From Rhizoctonia solani (lineage: Eukaryota > Basidiomycota > Agaricomycetes > Cantharellales > Ceratobasidiaceae), in the NCBI RefSeq assembly GCF_016906535.1, contig NC_057373.1, positions 1,426,001 through 1,490,000 of the forward strand: 64,000 bases of DNA, given 5' to 3'. The notes under the pieces were generated by a model. That model searched no databases, was not told where the DNA came from, and worked only from the letters and a program-made list of their open reading frames with translations. Numbering within the stretch: the stretch's first letter is position 1; each line of letters begins with the position of its first letter. Positions 34,517 through 46,392 of this stretch are shown piece after piece. The translations under genes were made by a program, and so were the position numbers.

Positions 34517-37328
34517 CTAGTCGTCGGGGCATTCACCATTGGTTGAAGGGAAACGCTCAAAGTACCTAGCGAACACTGATGCAGTAGTGTTAGAGCCAAT
34601 CCTATTCCGCTTCATCGGCGGAACTCACTCTCTTTGGAGGTTACATTCCCGTACTGATGCATTTTATCCTCTGTAGCATTAAATCCGAGTTCGTTTATCG
34701 CTTTGAGCAACCTTGGTTTCAAGAACTTGGGGATAATAAGGTCCACCACTACTTCAGGAGGAATCGGGTAGACTGGATCGTTACTCATATAGTCCGGGTT
34801 GGGGATGACCGGAATAGGCGCATGCTCCGTATCGTCGCCATTCCCTCCACATTCCTGTAGCGTTTATCAGCCCAAGTGATTCCACAATAATAACTCATTT
34901 GGCTTACATCCTTAGTTACGTATCCTGGAGATGGGTCAGGGGACATAGACAGGGGGGTCTGAGACGAGTAATCTGGTACGTTTGCATACGCGGAAGAGCC
35001 AAATTTCTCTTTCAGGAACCTGGCGGTGTTTATATGGTCTTTAGGATATTCATTCAATTTTTCCTTGACCTTCAGCGCAATCGACCAAGGAACTTCGATA
35101 TACATGTAGGGGTCTTTGAAAGGGAGAGCCGTCACTAAGGTAAGAACATGTTTGGTTAGCTAGCCTAGCAGGTTATTCAGTTGTACATACATTGATCGTT
35201 CCAGGTGAATGTTCCTCGGTAGATGTCGAACCGCAACATGCCGTTGTTGATTATTATGACGTGCGGCTTATCTTCACGGCCTGAGGTTTTGATCAAAACT
35301 TCAGGAAGGACTTGGAAAATGTAGAAAGCATAGAGATTTTGAGCGTGGGGCCATTCAAGCCTTTCTAGAAAATAATCTGAAACGATGTGAGTATCGAACG
35401 GGACCCAGAGAATATTTGCTTACTCTGGCTAGAGCATCCATGTATTTGGCTCAAGTTCCATCTAGTCGTAAGCTCCTGATTGAACCCATCGACTTCCTTT
35501 CCTATCACACTTTTGAAATTTTGTTCTGTTGTGCCACTGTGATACTTTGGGAACATCAATACGAGTCAAGAGCAGTCATACTCCCTACCAACCATATATG
35601 TTACATTGTTGGTATCCAAATATCGCCGTTCAAAGGAAGCTGAAGGAGTAGGTGACGACTTGTTGAGAGATATACCTAGCGTTGTTAGCTTGAGACATCA
35701 GCATTGGTTGTAGGGGTATAAACTCACTCATCCAACCTGGTCAATGTAAGAATCAGTTGACTTATCCAGGGAATGGTTGACTCACCAACTGTCTCCATAA
35801 ATCTTCCGGATTCTAACGCCATGGTGTTTGAATCAAACTGGCGACAGTCTCGACTATGCGTGTGACCTAAAGTAACATAACGTTGCTGTCCCATTGTATA
35901 GGTCGACCGCCTTGAAACGAAACATACCTCCTAGAATTGCGATTGGTGTGTTGGGATGCTGCTCGCGGATCTTTTTTGAGACCACACCCCATTCCCCGTG
36001 TGCGACCGACATGTGTCTGACAGTACTGTGAGTGAGACCAAAGATTTTAGACATTATTCTGCTCACCCTGCAAGAACAAAAATGTCCGTAGGCTGCAGCA
36101 GGAGCTCTTTGAACTATGGTGGGTTCTCAGTTGGATGCCTTCGTTTAAGATTAAGAGTTTAGACATACCCATGTTTCCTCTATCATTTGAGTTGGCCCAT
36201 GAACCGTAGTGCTCTTATCGTGTTCTTTAAAGTCAAATATGACTCCAAGCGACGTGACCTGTCGTCCGCTAATAAGATTAGCTATGAGTTGCGCTCAAAA
36301 GTGCTGGCTGAATACCTACCGAAGAGTCTTGAATCGACGATATCTCGATCCGATTACATCTTCGAAATCTGTTCCATTCTCATCCTTGGCTAATAGATAC
36401 GAGTTGGAACTCAAATATCGCCCGTCTAGCTTTGGAGCGAAGTTGTTGTATCTATGATCTAATCAGCTCGGAGGAACCGTCGTAAAGATGCACGATAACA
36501 TACATGTCCCGTGTTACGTCGCCTGGTGACTATGGATGAGATAACGCACATTTCTTTGGGATGGATTGCTTACCAACATATAGCTCATGACTTTTCAGGC
36601 AAAATGTTGGTTTTTGATAATTTAATGAAAGTGGGACTACTCACTTGCCGATGGCCATTACATCGTATGGTACTTTGAGGAACGATTTTATGGCCTGTTG
36701 GAGATGTAGTTCAAGCACTGTAGTTTCACTTGAATAACCCAGATACATACTTCTTCCCCGTTGATACCTCCCGATGGATAACCATCTGTGAGACCCGAGC
36801 CATCATGCAGATCACCCGAGTCAACCAAAAGAAGGTCGACGCTCCTTTCCTAGAGATCAACAAAATAAAATAAGTCTCACACGGCATGACAGGTATTAGA
36901 AACACTCACCTCAGCCAACTTTTTCATGTGTCCAACAAAGGAAATAAAGTCTCCAAGCGTGGCACTATGAAACTTAATACTTTGCAATTGTACAGGCAAC
37001 AAAGCTGACACTTACGAGTAATTTGGTTCGGGCCATTGGTTCTTGGTGTGTCCAAGAAGCCATCCTACCGTGAAAAGTAGTCGCTTGATTGATGTGTACT
37101 GTTATACAAGGTTGAGACTTACCGTGAGTGTCACTTGTATGGAGGATATTGACTGGTAAATAGTTTAATAGTGTTGGGTGAGCCAGTTCGAACGAGCACC
37201 GCGAGAATCGACTCACTGTCTCCCCACGGAAGTGGACCTTTAGGTTGTCCTGGAGTTAACTTTGCCTCACAGATTAACAAGGCCACTTGGAAGCACCCGA
37301 AATAAAGCAGTTGTCTGGTGATTCCCAT
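34517..37328 (-). CDS. Secreted 5'-nucleotidase-type calcineurin-like phosphoesterase
   Basis: Metallophosphoesterase of the 5'-nucleotidase/UshA type, probably releasing phosphate from nucleotides or related esters outside the cell. The N-terminus MGITRQLLYFGCFQVALLIC is a signal peptide; an in-frame ATG two codons upstream is possible. Metal-binding motifs in order: VNILHTSDTHG, LLLVDSGDLHDGSG, MAIGNHELY, and after several introns AILGG joined to HTHSRDC. A C-terminal domain follows with YMEVPWSIALKVKEKLNEYP and PIPPEVVVDLIIPKFLKPRL, ending FPSTNGECPDD. More than twelve small introns split the gene. Resembles yeast YHR202W-type enzymes, but substrate is not inferable. Confidence 0.85.
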
Positions 37329-37562
37329 TATCAAACTTCACAAAAGACTGGTCGCGTATACAACAGTAAAAAGGCTTGATGGTGGTAGACGAAATGGCTG
37401 AAGGGATTGCTCCAGGGTCAAACACATGAGTATGGCAGGACCCTCACTGTCATTTACCAACCATCAATCAAATAAATCTCGTCCTCGAATAGGGCTGGGC
37501 GATCAAACGTCCGGATTTTGACCTCCGTATACGGCTGAGGACACTCCCTTTAGGCACCTGGT

Positions 37563-38195
37563 GGGCCCCTGACGCGACCGGGGGCAGAATTTGCCGTTTT
37601 ATACTGCGCCCTAAGATGACACTTCTTGCTGTTCATGTAAACACGAGCCGCCCAAAATTGGGCCTAACGCTCTGATATATATTTATATGTATGTTTGAAC
37701 GAGCGCTTAGAGTTACCAGCTGTTGTTCCACTAAGAGTATTGGCACAAAACACAGCTAGATATGAGCCCGAAAGGAACGAAGGGAGCTCGGAACCCAATT
37801 ACACTAGTTCAGAAGTAAGACCATACTTGGTCCCATAGAGTCCTCCTACTGGACATACTCCAGATAGAGGGAGAGCTCCGCGAGTGTAACCCAAAACTGG
37901 CCCCAAATAATTCGTCTAGACAATAGCTTTATATTGAAAAGATCCCAAGCGTCTTTTGTGTGTTTCGGGCTCATGTCGGTCGTTCATCTAGTAGCATTTT
38001 GTGCCAATATTCTTAGTAAGACAACAACAGATAAGGTACATTGACTTTAAGCGCTTGTTTAAACATACATATGAGTGCATATCGGAGCACTGGGCCCAAT
38101 TTTGGACGGCTCGTGTTTACATGAATAGCAAGAAATGCCGTGTCTTAGGCGTAGTGTGAAACGGCGAATTCTGCCCCCGGTCGCGTCAAGGGCCC
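37563..38195. repeat. Foldback element: 633-bp imperfect inverted repeat
   Basis: The left arm (37563-37784) and right arm (about 37961-38195) are inverted copies. Both begin with GGGCCC, then TGACGCGACCGGGGGCAGAA, and share TTCATGTAAACACGAGCCG, CCAAAATTGGGCC, CATATGTATGTTT, AAGAATATTGGCACAAAA-like blocks and ATGAGCCCGAAA before the inner end. Arms are about 220-235 bp and roughly 75-80% identical by eye; the central spacer is about 175 bp and codes for nothing evident. No transposase. It is best described as a foldback or MITE-like element; I could not see clear target-site duplications at its ends. Confidence 0.8.
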
Positions 38196-39310
38196 AAAGT
38201 GAGGATTCATCACAGAGAGCCTCATCCGGACGTGGTTCCCGAATTGCAAGGGGCCCAGCGCTAGAACAGGACACTCGCCTACCAACCAATCAACTTGAAT
38301 GTGCGACATTTATCCACAGCTCCGATTCAAACGCATATACTCAACAATCCATCGTCTCCAGGCTGCTCTCTCGAGCCTGGAAGCGGCTTTGGCTATGGAT
38401 GACTGCCCTGAACTCAGGAGTGCCACTACGCGTGTATGGACCTACGTGGCATAAACTGAGGCAAGTGTGCCCTGTTTCAACTGCTCGTCTAATGGATCGA
38501 TTGAGCTCATCGAACCCAGAATGAAATCATCGGAAAACGTTAAGAAGCATATGAAGATACTGCTCTCAGATTCATCAGCCCGATCTAGCTGTAGGCTTTA
38601 CTTAGACTTGCCGTTGGGTTACCGAATTAGGTTGCTGAACGTGCGAGGATGTGAGAAATCCGGGTCGTGTACCACCCTCGCTAATTGTGATAGACATATC
38701 CTCCAGGCCTGTGGCACCAACAGTTATCGATGAGTGCGAAAATAACTCTAGATGAGCATTGACACAGACATTGTCTAAAATTACCACAAAATCCAATATT
38801 CTGCAAAAACTACTGGAGCTCATGAGTCCGAAATGCTCAACAAAAATAAATGAGATGATCATGAGCATCTAGTTTAAGCCTCTCGAGCATTTCGACTTCA
38901 CGAGCTCCGATGGATTTCGTAGATAAATAACTACCAAGAACCAGTTTCCCGAGCTGAGGTTTGGGTATTTATTTGTTTATGACATTCTGTATATCTTTGA
39001 GACATTATAAGAGGCCAAATGGGCACTTAACTTAGCTTATGACTATAATTATAACGTCAGTGTTCAGCAGACTTGTCTCAACTCGGTATGGTGTGATATA
39101 TGAATGATATGAGCGTGTATATCACGCGATTCGGACCCTTACCGTCACTCTCATCTTATCGCAATTTCTATATACTGACATTCTGCGGCAGACCCCTTTC
39201 CACATAAGAAAACGCGTGTCATTCTCGTGTGGCTTGTCAGAATCTACTAGTTATAATAGAACTGATCTTGTAACCAGACGCTATCCTCTCCTTCCATTGC
39301 TTGTCCTACG
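38196..39310. other. Intergenic region between the foldback element and the NLR-like gene
   Basis: About 1.1 kb. Several open frames of 80-130 codons overlap the arms or this spacer but lack any domain, and none looks like a gene. It presumably contains the NLR promoter. No TATA box stands out near 39311. Confidence 0.45.
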
Positions 39311-42300
39311 ATGGGTTTGTTTTCCAACCCGCGGCGCCGATCTGTGTCATATTTCCGAGATCGCTTCAAGTGGCCATTCACCAAGCGACAACAACCAGAA
39401 ATTGGTGACATGGATAGGTCCACACAGGCCAACAATACACCGGCTGCCTTGGCCCCTCTACCTTCTCTTACGATACCGATAATACCACAGCTTGAACCTA
39501 TAGCCATTGATCCAATAATCAATAGGAGCAATGCCGTACCACCCATGGTTCATTCAATTCACGTGTCTAGCCATCAGACATTGAGAAACATCTGGTTCCA
39601 ACTCTCGCGACTGGAGCTCTCCTTAATCTTATTTCCGGAGCAGAGGTCCCTTATTGCAGGTATGCGAATGTGCATAGCTTGTATCGAGGTATGTTTGATC
39701 CCACGTGTTACCTTCTGGTAAAGAATTTGACCGTAACCCCCTAGTATAATTCACAAGAAATCAATGAAGAAATCCAGGAAAAATACGAGGCGTTCTTCAC
39801 CGAGCTAAACAACATCGTAGGTAACCTACGATATGTACCCTCGAGTTCGGCAGAGTCAACGGAGGAGCGCCCCGTCTCCAGGTAGATATACTTCCAATTA
39901 AATACGTCTCTCTCTTATATTGGCATACGGCTAGAGAGATTCAACAAATAATTAGTCGAATCAAGATTCGTCGAGAAAAATTCAAGGCAACGGAGGCAAA
40001 CTTAAGGAGAACAATAGATCTAGACAGAGAAATTACCGATTGCCGCATGATTGTTAGGCTCTTGAAGCAGTTACAAGTAGGTTGCTACACTTCGCGGTGT
40101 CCAGAGGTTTCATAACCTTAATAAAGGTCACCCATGAGGCCCTAAATAGCACTGATGAGGCTCAAATCTCAATGGTATGTTTGGGACTTTGCGCTGATCC
40201 TGACTACTGTGGATTAATTCTGTTTCATAATTTGGTAGAATGCACCCTCGATTGAACAGTGGGGGTTGCCGGTTTACTGTGCTTCGTACAACGCTATATG
40301 GCTCGCACACGTTTGCCTGCATTTATGCGCAACTAACGATTTCATGAAGATACGAGACACTATAAAAGAATGGGCAAATAAGATCGACGGACCAAGGGTG
40401 TTCTGGATGACCGGTGGGATCGGGACCGGCAAAACAACCATTGCTCACTCCGTTTGTGAAATTCTTGATGCGGAGCAGCGTCTTGGTGCCAGCTTCTTCT
40501 GCTCCAATGAGTTCCCTAATTGCGATAAAGTTGATCTAATCATCCCAACCATTGCATACCAGCTTGGTCGCTTCTCAAATAAATACATGGATACACTCTC
40601 CAGAGCCTTGCGTGAACCAGATTTCTCCAAATGGGATCTCAGTAGGCAGCTGGATCAACTTATAGCCGTTCCACTCGCGAGCAGAGAAACCCCGAGCAAT
40701 GTAGTTATCGTAATCGATGCGCTCGAGAAGTGCTCAGATATCACTCGTATACGAGCTCTGCTAGAAGTTTTATGTCAGCGTACGAACCTGCCCATCAAAC
40801 TTCTTTTTACGAGTCAACCCGATATTTCTGTCGATGAAATATTTCCACATCATACCCCACCTCGTGCTCAAATCCAAGAGCTTCTACTAGGAACCGCTCC
40901 ACCAAACATCAAACAATACCTTGCTAGGGTGCTATCTTCGGTAGCACCTAGCCTTAGCATCGATCAACTATCGCGTCGAGCTGGAGATCTATTCATCTTC
41001 GCTACCACCGCTATCCAGTACCTGCTTTCGGAGTATGAAATTTTCGATATCGAACAGCGCGCTCACACATTAATTGAAGGCAGTTCAATTAATCCGGGAT
41101 ACCCCGCACTCGACCGACTATACACAACTATTTTGTCAAACGCTTTTGCTGGTAACAACTCAAAAGAAACAGAAACGAGGCGGCTAGTGCTCCAGACAAT
41201 TATATGCGCCAAGGTCCCAGTGTCGATAGCAGTGCTTGCAGATTTACTTGGTTTAGAAAGTCAAGATGTTGTGATTGGCGCAATTTTGCCGCTGTGGCCT
41301 TTGATTCATATCAGTAGTGTAACGGGGTACATATTTTTGCGGCATGCCTCATTTCAAGAGTTCTTATTTGACTCAGAGCGATCGGGAACCTATTATTGCG
41401 ATAAAACGCAACATAGCGAATTCCTTGCCATTAGATGCTTCATCATAATGCAGAAGCATCTACGGTTCAATATGTGCAACCTGGATGACTCTGCGCTCCG
41501 AAATGTAGAAGTCCCCGATATAGATTGCCGGGTTTCGAAAGCAGTTTCATCAACACTTTCTCACGCATGTCGCTACTGGTCCGAGTATCTAGCAGTAACT
41601 GGGCCTTCAAGCGAGACGACTGAACATCTACGCGATTTCCTCCTATCAAGGTTATTGTTCTGGATGGAGGTGCTGAGTTTTAATAACTATATCGAACAAA
41701 GACCTACAGCATTGGCGCGGACTCTTGAGTGGCTATCGGTATGTATGCGCTTGGTTATATTGTATTTGAATGTCATGTGCTGATGCAATGTAAGTAGCAT
41801 ATTCAGGAGCAGGACGAACTTCACAAACTTGTTCAGGATGCGCATGACTTTTTCGAGGCCTACATCATGAGCGCTGCTTCAGATAGCACACCTCACATTT
41901 ACATATCTGCTCTTCCTTTTGTCTCAAAGAAGAGTTACATCTACGAAAGATACCTACCCCAAGTGCAAGGACAGCTGGTGATTAAAGGAACGCCAGAGGA
42001 TATCCGCGAGGAACCGAGTCCCATCACTTCAATGGCTTTATCTTCCGATAGGACCCAGGTTGCCGTTGGATTAGAGAATGGCAAGATGTTTATTTGGTAC
42101 CTACACACCAGCTCGCAATGCCCAAGGTCAATCGAGGTCGATCAATCCCGCATCAGATCAGTTGTGTTCTCCCCCAACGGAAGCCATATAGCGTCGGTAT
42201 CTGATTCTGGCACAATTCATATTTGGGATGCACATACGGGACATATGACATCACGTCAATTTGCTGGCAGTGTTAGTGGATCTACAGAACATAAAGCTGG

Positions 42301-43222
42301 GGTCTTGTCAGTGGTATTTTCAGTTGATGGTAGCCAAATCATATCCGGCTCGGATAATGGAATTGTTCGGGTGTACGATTTCCTCAACGGTACACTTATG
42401 GAGCAGAAAAGTCATCGAGTTTTTACTCATTCAATTGAGAGTATCATGTTCTCTCCTGATATTTCATACGCTCTTGCCCAGTCCAAAAGTTCGTCGCGCC
42501 CGCGTACTCAACTCCGCGATCTAGGAGATTCTGATCGCGAACTAGGAGATTCTGATCGCGAACTAGCGGCAAATATTGATTTCCCTGGTAAGGGGTCTAC
42601 TGCAGTCTCGCCTGATGGTCGAAGAGTTGCATTCGGTTCGATGACTGGGGAGATCTCTATCTGGGATGCGTATTCGGGGGCACAGCTTGTTACTCCATTC
42701 AAGGGGCATACCAACCCTATATTATCCATGGCTTTCTCGTCCGACGGTAGATGCCTGGTATCCTCTTCCAGCCATCAAACGATGCGCCTATGGGACTCGT
42801 ATGAGGGTGTGCCGTTGGCGCCTCCGTTAGAGAGGCTTAAATCTCCATCGTGCATTACGATCTCCCCTGATGCCAATGGCAATGAGATTACATCCATTTT
42901 AGAGCCCCCAAATACGATCTTCCATTGGGATATACGCGACCTCGGTGACATGCACGATAAACGATTGGAAAAAGATCTCAGTACGTATACCCTCGCTGGC
43001 TGGGCTATTGATAGTGAGGGATGGGTGAGGGACCCTGAGTCTCGACGAGTGGTATGGCTTCCCGACCAGCACCGATCTATATTCAATGACTTGTGCATCC
43101 TTCCTGTGTGCACGCACATCCTCCATCCCGAGGGTGTCACAGTTTTCAATTTCCGTGATCTCATGGTCGGGAAGCGTTGGAGTGAATGTTATGTTGGTCC
43201 TCTAAATTCCGAAGATACATGA
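39311..43222 (+). CDS. NACHT-WD40 NLR-like STAND protein
   Basis: Fungal NLR-like proteins sense or signal non-self, often through WD40 sensors; a role in heterokaryon incompatibility or defence is known for some family members and only inferred here. The start MGLFSNPRRRSVSYFRDRF is followed by a variable N-terminal region with coiled-coil-like exons (EKYEAFFTELNNIVGN, IISRIKIRREKFKATEANLR) up to about 40190. The NACHT core has Walker A GGIGTGKTTIAHS, a Walker B-like VVIVIDALEKCSD, KLLFTSQPDISV and further conserved helical blocks (PALDRLYTTILSNAF, PLIHISSVTGYIFLRHASF). Six or so WD40 blades follow (VAVGLENGKMFIWYL, IASVSDSGTIHIWDAHTG, IISGSDNGIVRVYDFLNG, VAFGSMTGEISIWDAYSG, LVSSSSHQTMRLWDSYEG). 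The acidic residue after DAL is E rather than the common D, followed by K. The reading frame is open except for normal introns. Confidence 0.88.
42521..42562 (+). repeat. Perfect 21-base tandem duplication in the WD40 region
   Basis: CTAGGAGATTCTGATCGCGAA occurs twice without a mismatch, followed by CTAG of a third start. It encodes LGDSDRE twice, in a loop between WD40 blades of the NLR-like protein. Perfect identity implies recent origin. Confidence 0.92.
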
Positions 43223-43967
43223 TCTACCGTTTAATTAATGATTTTTGTATATATATGTATACCTTAGTCCTCTTGTATTAAATAGGCCCCGAGCAGTAAT
43301 ATTTAAATATGTAAACTCCAACTTTGTATCTGCGGGGCCCTGGTCCACTACCCTATCTCGTGCATTCAACGAGCAATAAATTCAACAGCGGTAGATATAT
43401 GCGTAGTAACAAGGTTGGGGTAATACAACCAAACTCGATCATTCTGGTTATCGAGTGACAATAATAACACATATCTAAGTATATTACAGTATAGGAGAAC
43501 CAAGGAATCCGCTGTGTATTCGTAAGTTGAGGGATACCTCGAGATGTGAGGTCCCAGCTATAGTCTGCTACCGGACCACAATTCAATGCGCACACCTATT
43601 ACACCAATGCTAGCGTATGTTTAATACTTGGTTCTCACCTTTATAGATACTCTCAGAATGTTTGGCGTATATATACGATGCTAATTGCTCGCCCCATTTC
43701 ATTACATGATTCACCACTTATAAAGTTATATCTCGATTGGCAAATCGGGGATATAGATTCCGCGTATTCGAGTCCGGTTCGAACCAATCGAAACCGTATA
43801 TACTGTACATGACTTGTACTTGAACAATTACATGTGAAAACGAGAAATGCGGCATGTAGATATACGTATCTATGCATGGCCACAAAAATACAGGAGTTAG
43901 AACTTTTGAAATCGAGTCAAGATTCAGTATGGGGGTGGGGGATAAAGAATATCCAAGTGTTTTACTT
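43223..43967. other. Convergent region between the NLR-like and CCCH genes
   Basis: About 0.75 kb where two genes end tail to tail. AT-rich; a GGTTCGAACC palindrome near 43778 is not part of a tRNA. Nothing else recognised. Confidence 0.45.
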
Positions 43968-46016
43968 CTATTCGAGTGCCTCGTCCATCGCAAACAGGTC
44001 ATCGTCATCGTTAGTTGCAGTAGCGCGGGCCAGTGGGCTCGCCCATACATGGGGCCTTTGGTTCGAAGGCGGGGGTGGAGACAAAGCAGCGTTCGAAGGA
44101 CTGGTGAGGTTGTTCAACGTAGAGAATGTCGGCCGGTCTTCATAGCTGAATGGATCGTATGCACGAGGGGTACTTCCAAGACGAGGCCCATCGGGTGACC
44201 AGTCGTACTGTCCGTTTGCGCTGGCGGCGGGAACCAAGTGCAAGCGACTAAGCCCTGCAGCCAATCCCTGAGGTAAACTCTGTCCGGGCGCGTGGTTTCG
44301 CAAGGCACGAGTCGAAGGTGAGAGCGCAGACGACAAGTCTGGCTTTTGCACACCGGGTATAGGTCGCGATTGCATTGCGCCAAGTGTCGATACGGGGTCA
44401 ATAGAAGCGGAGAGGGCAAAGTCGGGCACGGCTGGTGCATTGTTGTCATATGACTGAGCTGCCATGGGCCTCATGCCACCTGGCGCACCTGCGGGGCGTT
44501 GGCCCAAGAAGCCTGCAGATACGTTTGATGTACCCATAAGCGAGGACGAGGTAGACCTGGTGTCTTCCTCGCCGTACCGTCCCTGAGATGTAGCACGCAT
44601 TTGCGAATTGAGTGGGAGCGAGGTGTCGGCATCGCGGCCCCTCGATTTATTCTGCTCGTCCCAGATAGACTTGATGTCAAGCATATTGGACGATGGAACA
44701 GACCGGGAGAATAAATCAACACTTGGTCGAGCTCCGTGCCTAGTGCGACTCATCCTACGCTCGCGCTCGCCGGGGGATAAGAGATCGGTCAAACTGGAAG
44801 GCAAGAATTCTTCAAGATCTTCATCTTCAACGGCGTTATCGAGATCTCGAGGTTTAATGGTCCGCTGTTTGTCCCATTTGGAATCGGAAGGCGCGGGCTG
44901 TCTGCCAGGATCGTGCTGGTCCAAACTATACGATAAGAAAAGTGACCTCGATCCCGGTGCAGAGAACGGCGATGACCCAAACGGCGCTGGGTTGTCGCCA
45001 CGAACGGGAGGAGATGTGCCAGCTGCGAACCCATTAATATTGGTGCGCGCGGCATGCCCCGAAATAAACCCAGGCTTTCCGGGAGATGCTGCGGGCGGCG
45101 AGCCGACGGGGCCAAAGTCCACGGATGGGTTATTGCGGGATAAACGCCCGGACGATGAACTACCGGTTGGGCGCGAGAGGGGAAGTGGAGATGGCCGGCG
45201 GGGTGGTTCGGTAGGGGCTGCAGCCGACTGTGCACCATTGAATGCGCCAGGCTGGGATGAATTAGGATCGGGGAGGGGAGCTGCGACCGATGCGATTGGA
45301 CTAAATTGACGAGGAGGGGGCTGGCGGGGTGTGGCAGTAAGTTCGTCGAAATCGTCAGTCATTGCCGGACCCGAGAGAGCTGCTGGTGTAGGTGCGGCCT
45401 TGGATATGGTAATAGGAGCCTTGGACCCAATACCTATGCCAGGAGGAGGAGTCCCGAGCAATGTAGACTTGCGTTCGCGCGACTTGGCACCGCGATCTCC
45501 TTCGGGACCGGAGCGGCGGTTACGCTCGCGGGTTTGGCTGGGGGCTGCTTTGTCAGGGGACTTGGTATCGCCACTCTTCTCGCCACTCTTTCCAGCAGTT
45601 GCCTGTGCAGCTCGTTTATTACGTTTGTCCATCGACATCGGCTGACCAGGGAGCACGTGGGCAAGGGCGCACTTGTGGCCAAACTTGCAGCTGCCCTTGA
45701 CAAACCACGTACACACGCTTTTGGTTTCCCCGGGCTCGGCTACATGGTGCGAGAATGGACACGATGGCCCAGCAGTACACCCCCCAACCTTGAAGAATTT
45801 GCAGGGAACGCTAGTACGAGTCAGTATCATAGTCTATAGCATACTCTGTCGACTCACTGTGATAGATCCTTGGCTATATGTATCATACTCATTAAGCCCA
45901 GATGATATGGCAGATGCTGACAGTCACGCACATTTACTAGGACCTTTCCCCTTTCCATTCTTGTCCTTGTCAGCAGCCGATTCATCCGGCTTATTAGCAG
46001 GCGCAGTCGTAGGCAT
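43968..46016 (-). CDS. CCCH zinc-finger protein with a long low-complexity tail
   Basis: The real start is a small exon at 46016 (MPTTAPANKPDESAADKDKN), joined through a 16-nt-class exon (SKDLSH) to VPCKFFKVGGCTAGPSCPFS. Two CCCH fingers are seen: CKFFKVGGCTAGPSCPFSH and CTWFVKGSCKFGHKCALAH, then LPGQPMSMDKRNK, a family block that often follows these fingers. CCCH pairs bind RNA, so a role in mRNA control is likely. The remaining 550 residues are Ser/Pro/Gly-rich, with SSNMLDIKSIWDEQNKSRGR and other short conserved-looking pieces, and the C-terminus ends DDDDLFAMDEALE, an acidic tail. A start at 45830 (MILTRTSV) is a weaker alternative, since it would begin in intron sequence. Confidence 0.82.
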
Positions 46017-46392
46017 AGTATTAGGCGATCTCAAAGAGAGTATATCAGGTATACAAGATAGACAGCAAGTCGATGGTGGGCTCTTGTAAATAAGCCTAAG
46101 CCGCGAGGGAGGCGCTAGCCAGATGCATGCGAATCCGCGGAACCTGAGGTAAAATTAATGATAAAAGAAATTGGACAAGGTCTGAACTCAATTCAACCCT
46201 AATCCTTTGCATTATACAATATATGCGTTCAATCAACTTCATGATATCATACTTTCTTCATTTGAAGCCCTCTAGTCTAGCACTCAACTGATAGGCCTGA
46301 ACGTGAATTACTAATAGCGGCGTTGCACAGCACCCGAGTGGAGCCCGATACAAGCGACAGAACCAGCGCCGAGCACTTTGACCCAGATGGCC
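46017..46392. other. Short intergenic region
   Basis: About 375 bases upstream of the CCCH gene and downstream of eIF2-alpha. No element recognised. Confidence 0.4.

Noticed and set aside
43760..43800. GGTTCGAACC palindrome resembling a tRNA T-arm
   Set aside because: No cloverleaf, A box or acceptor stem could be built around it on either strand.
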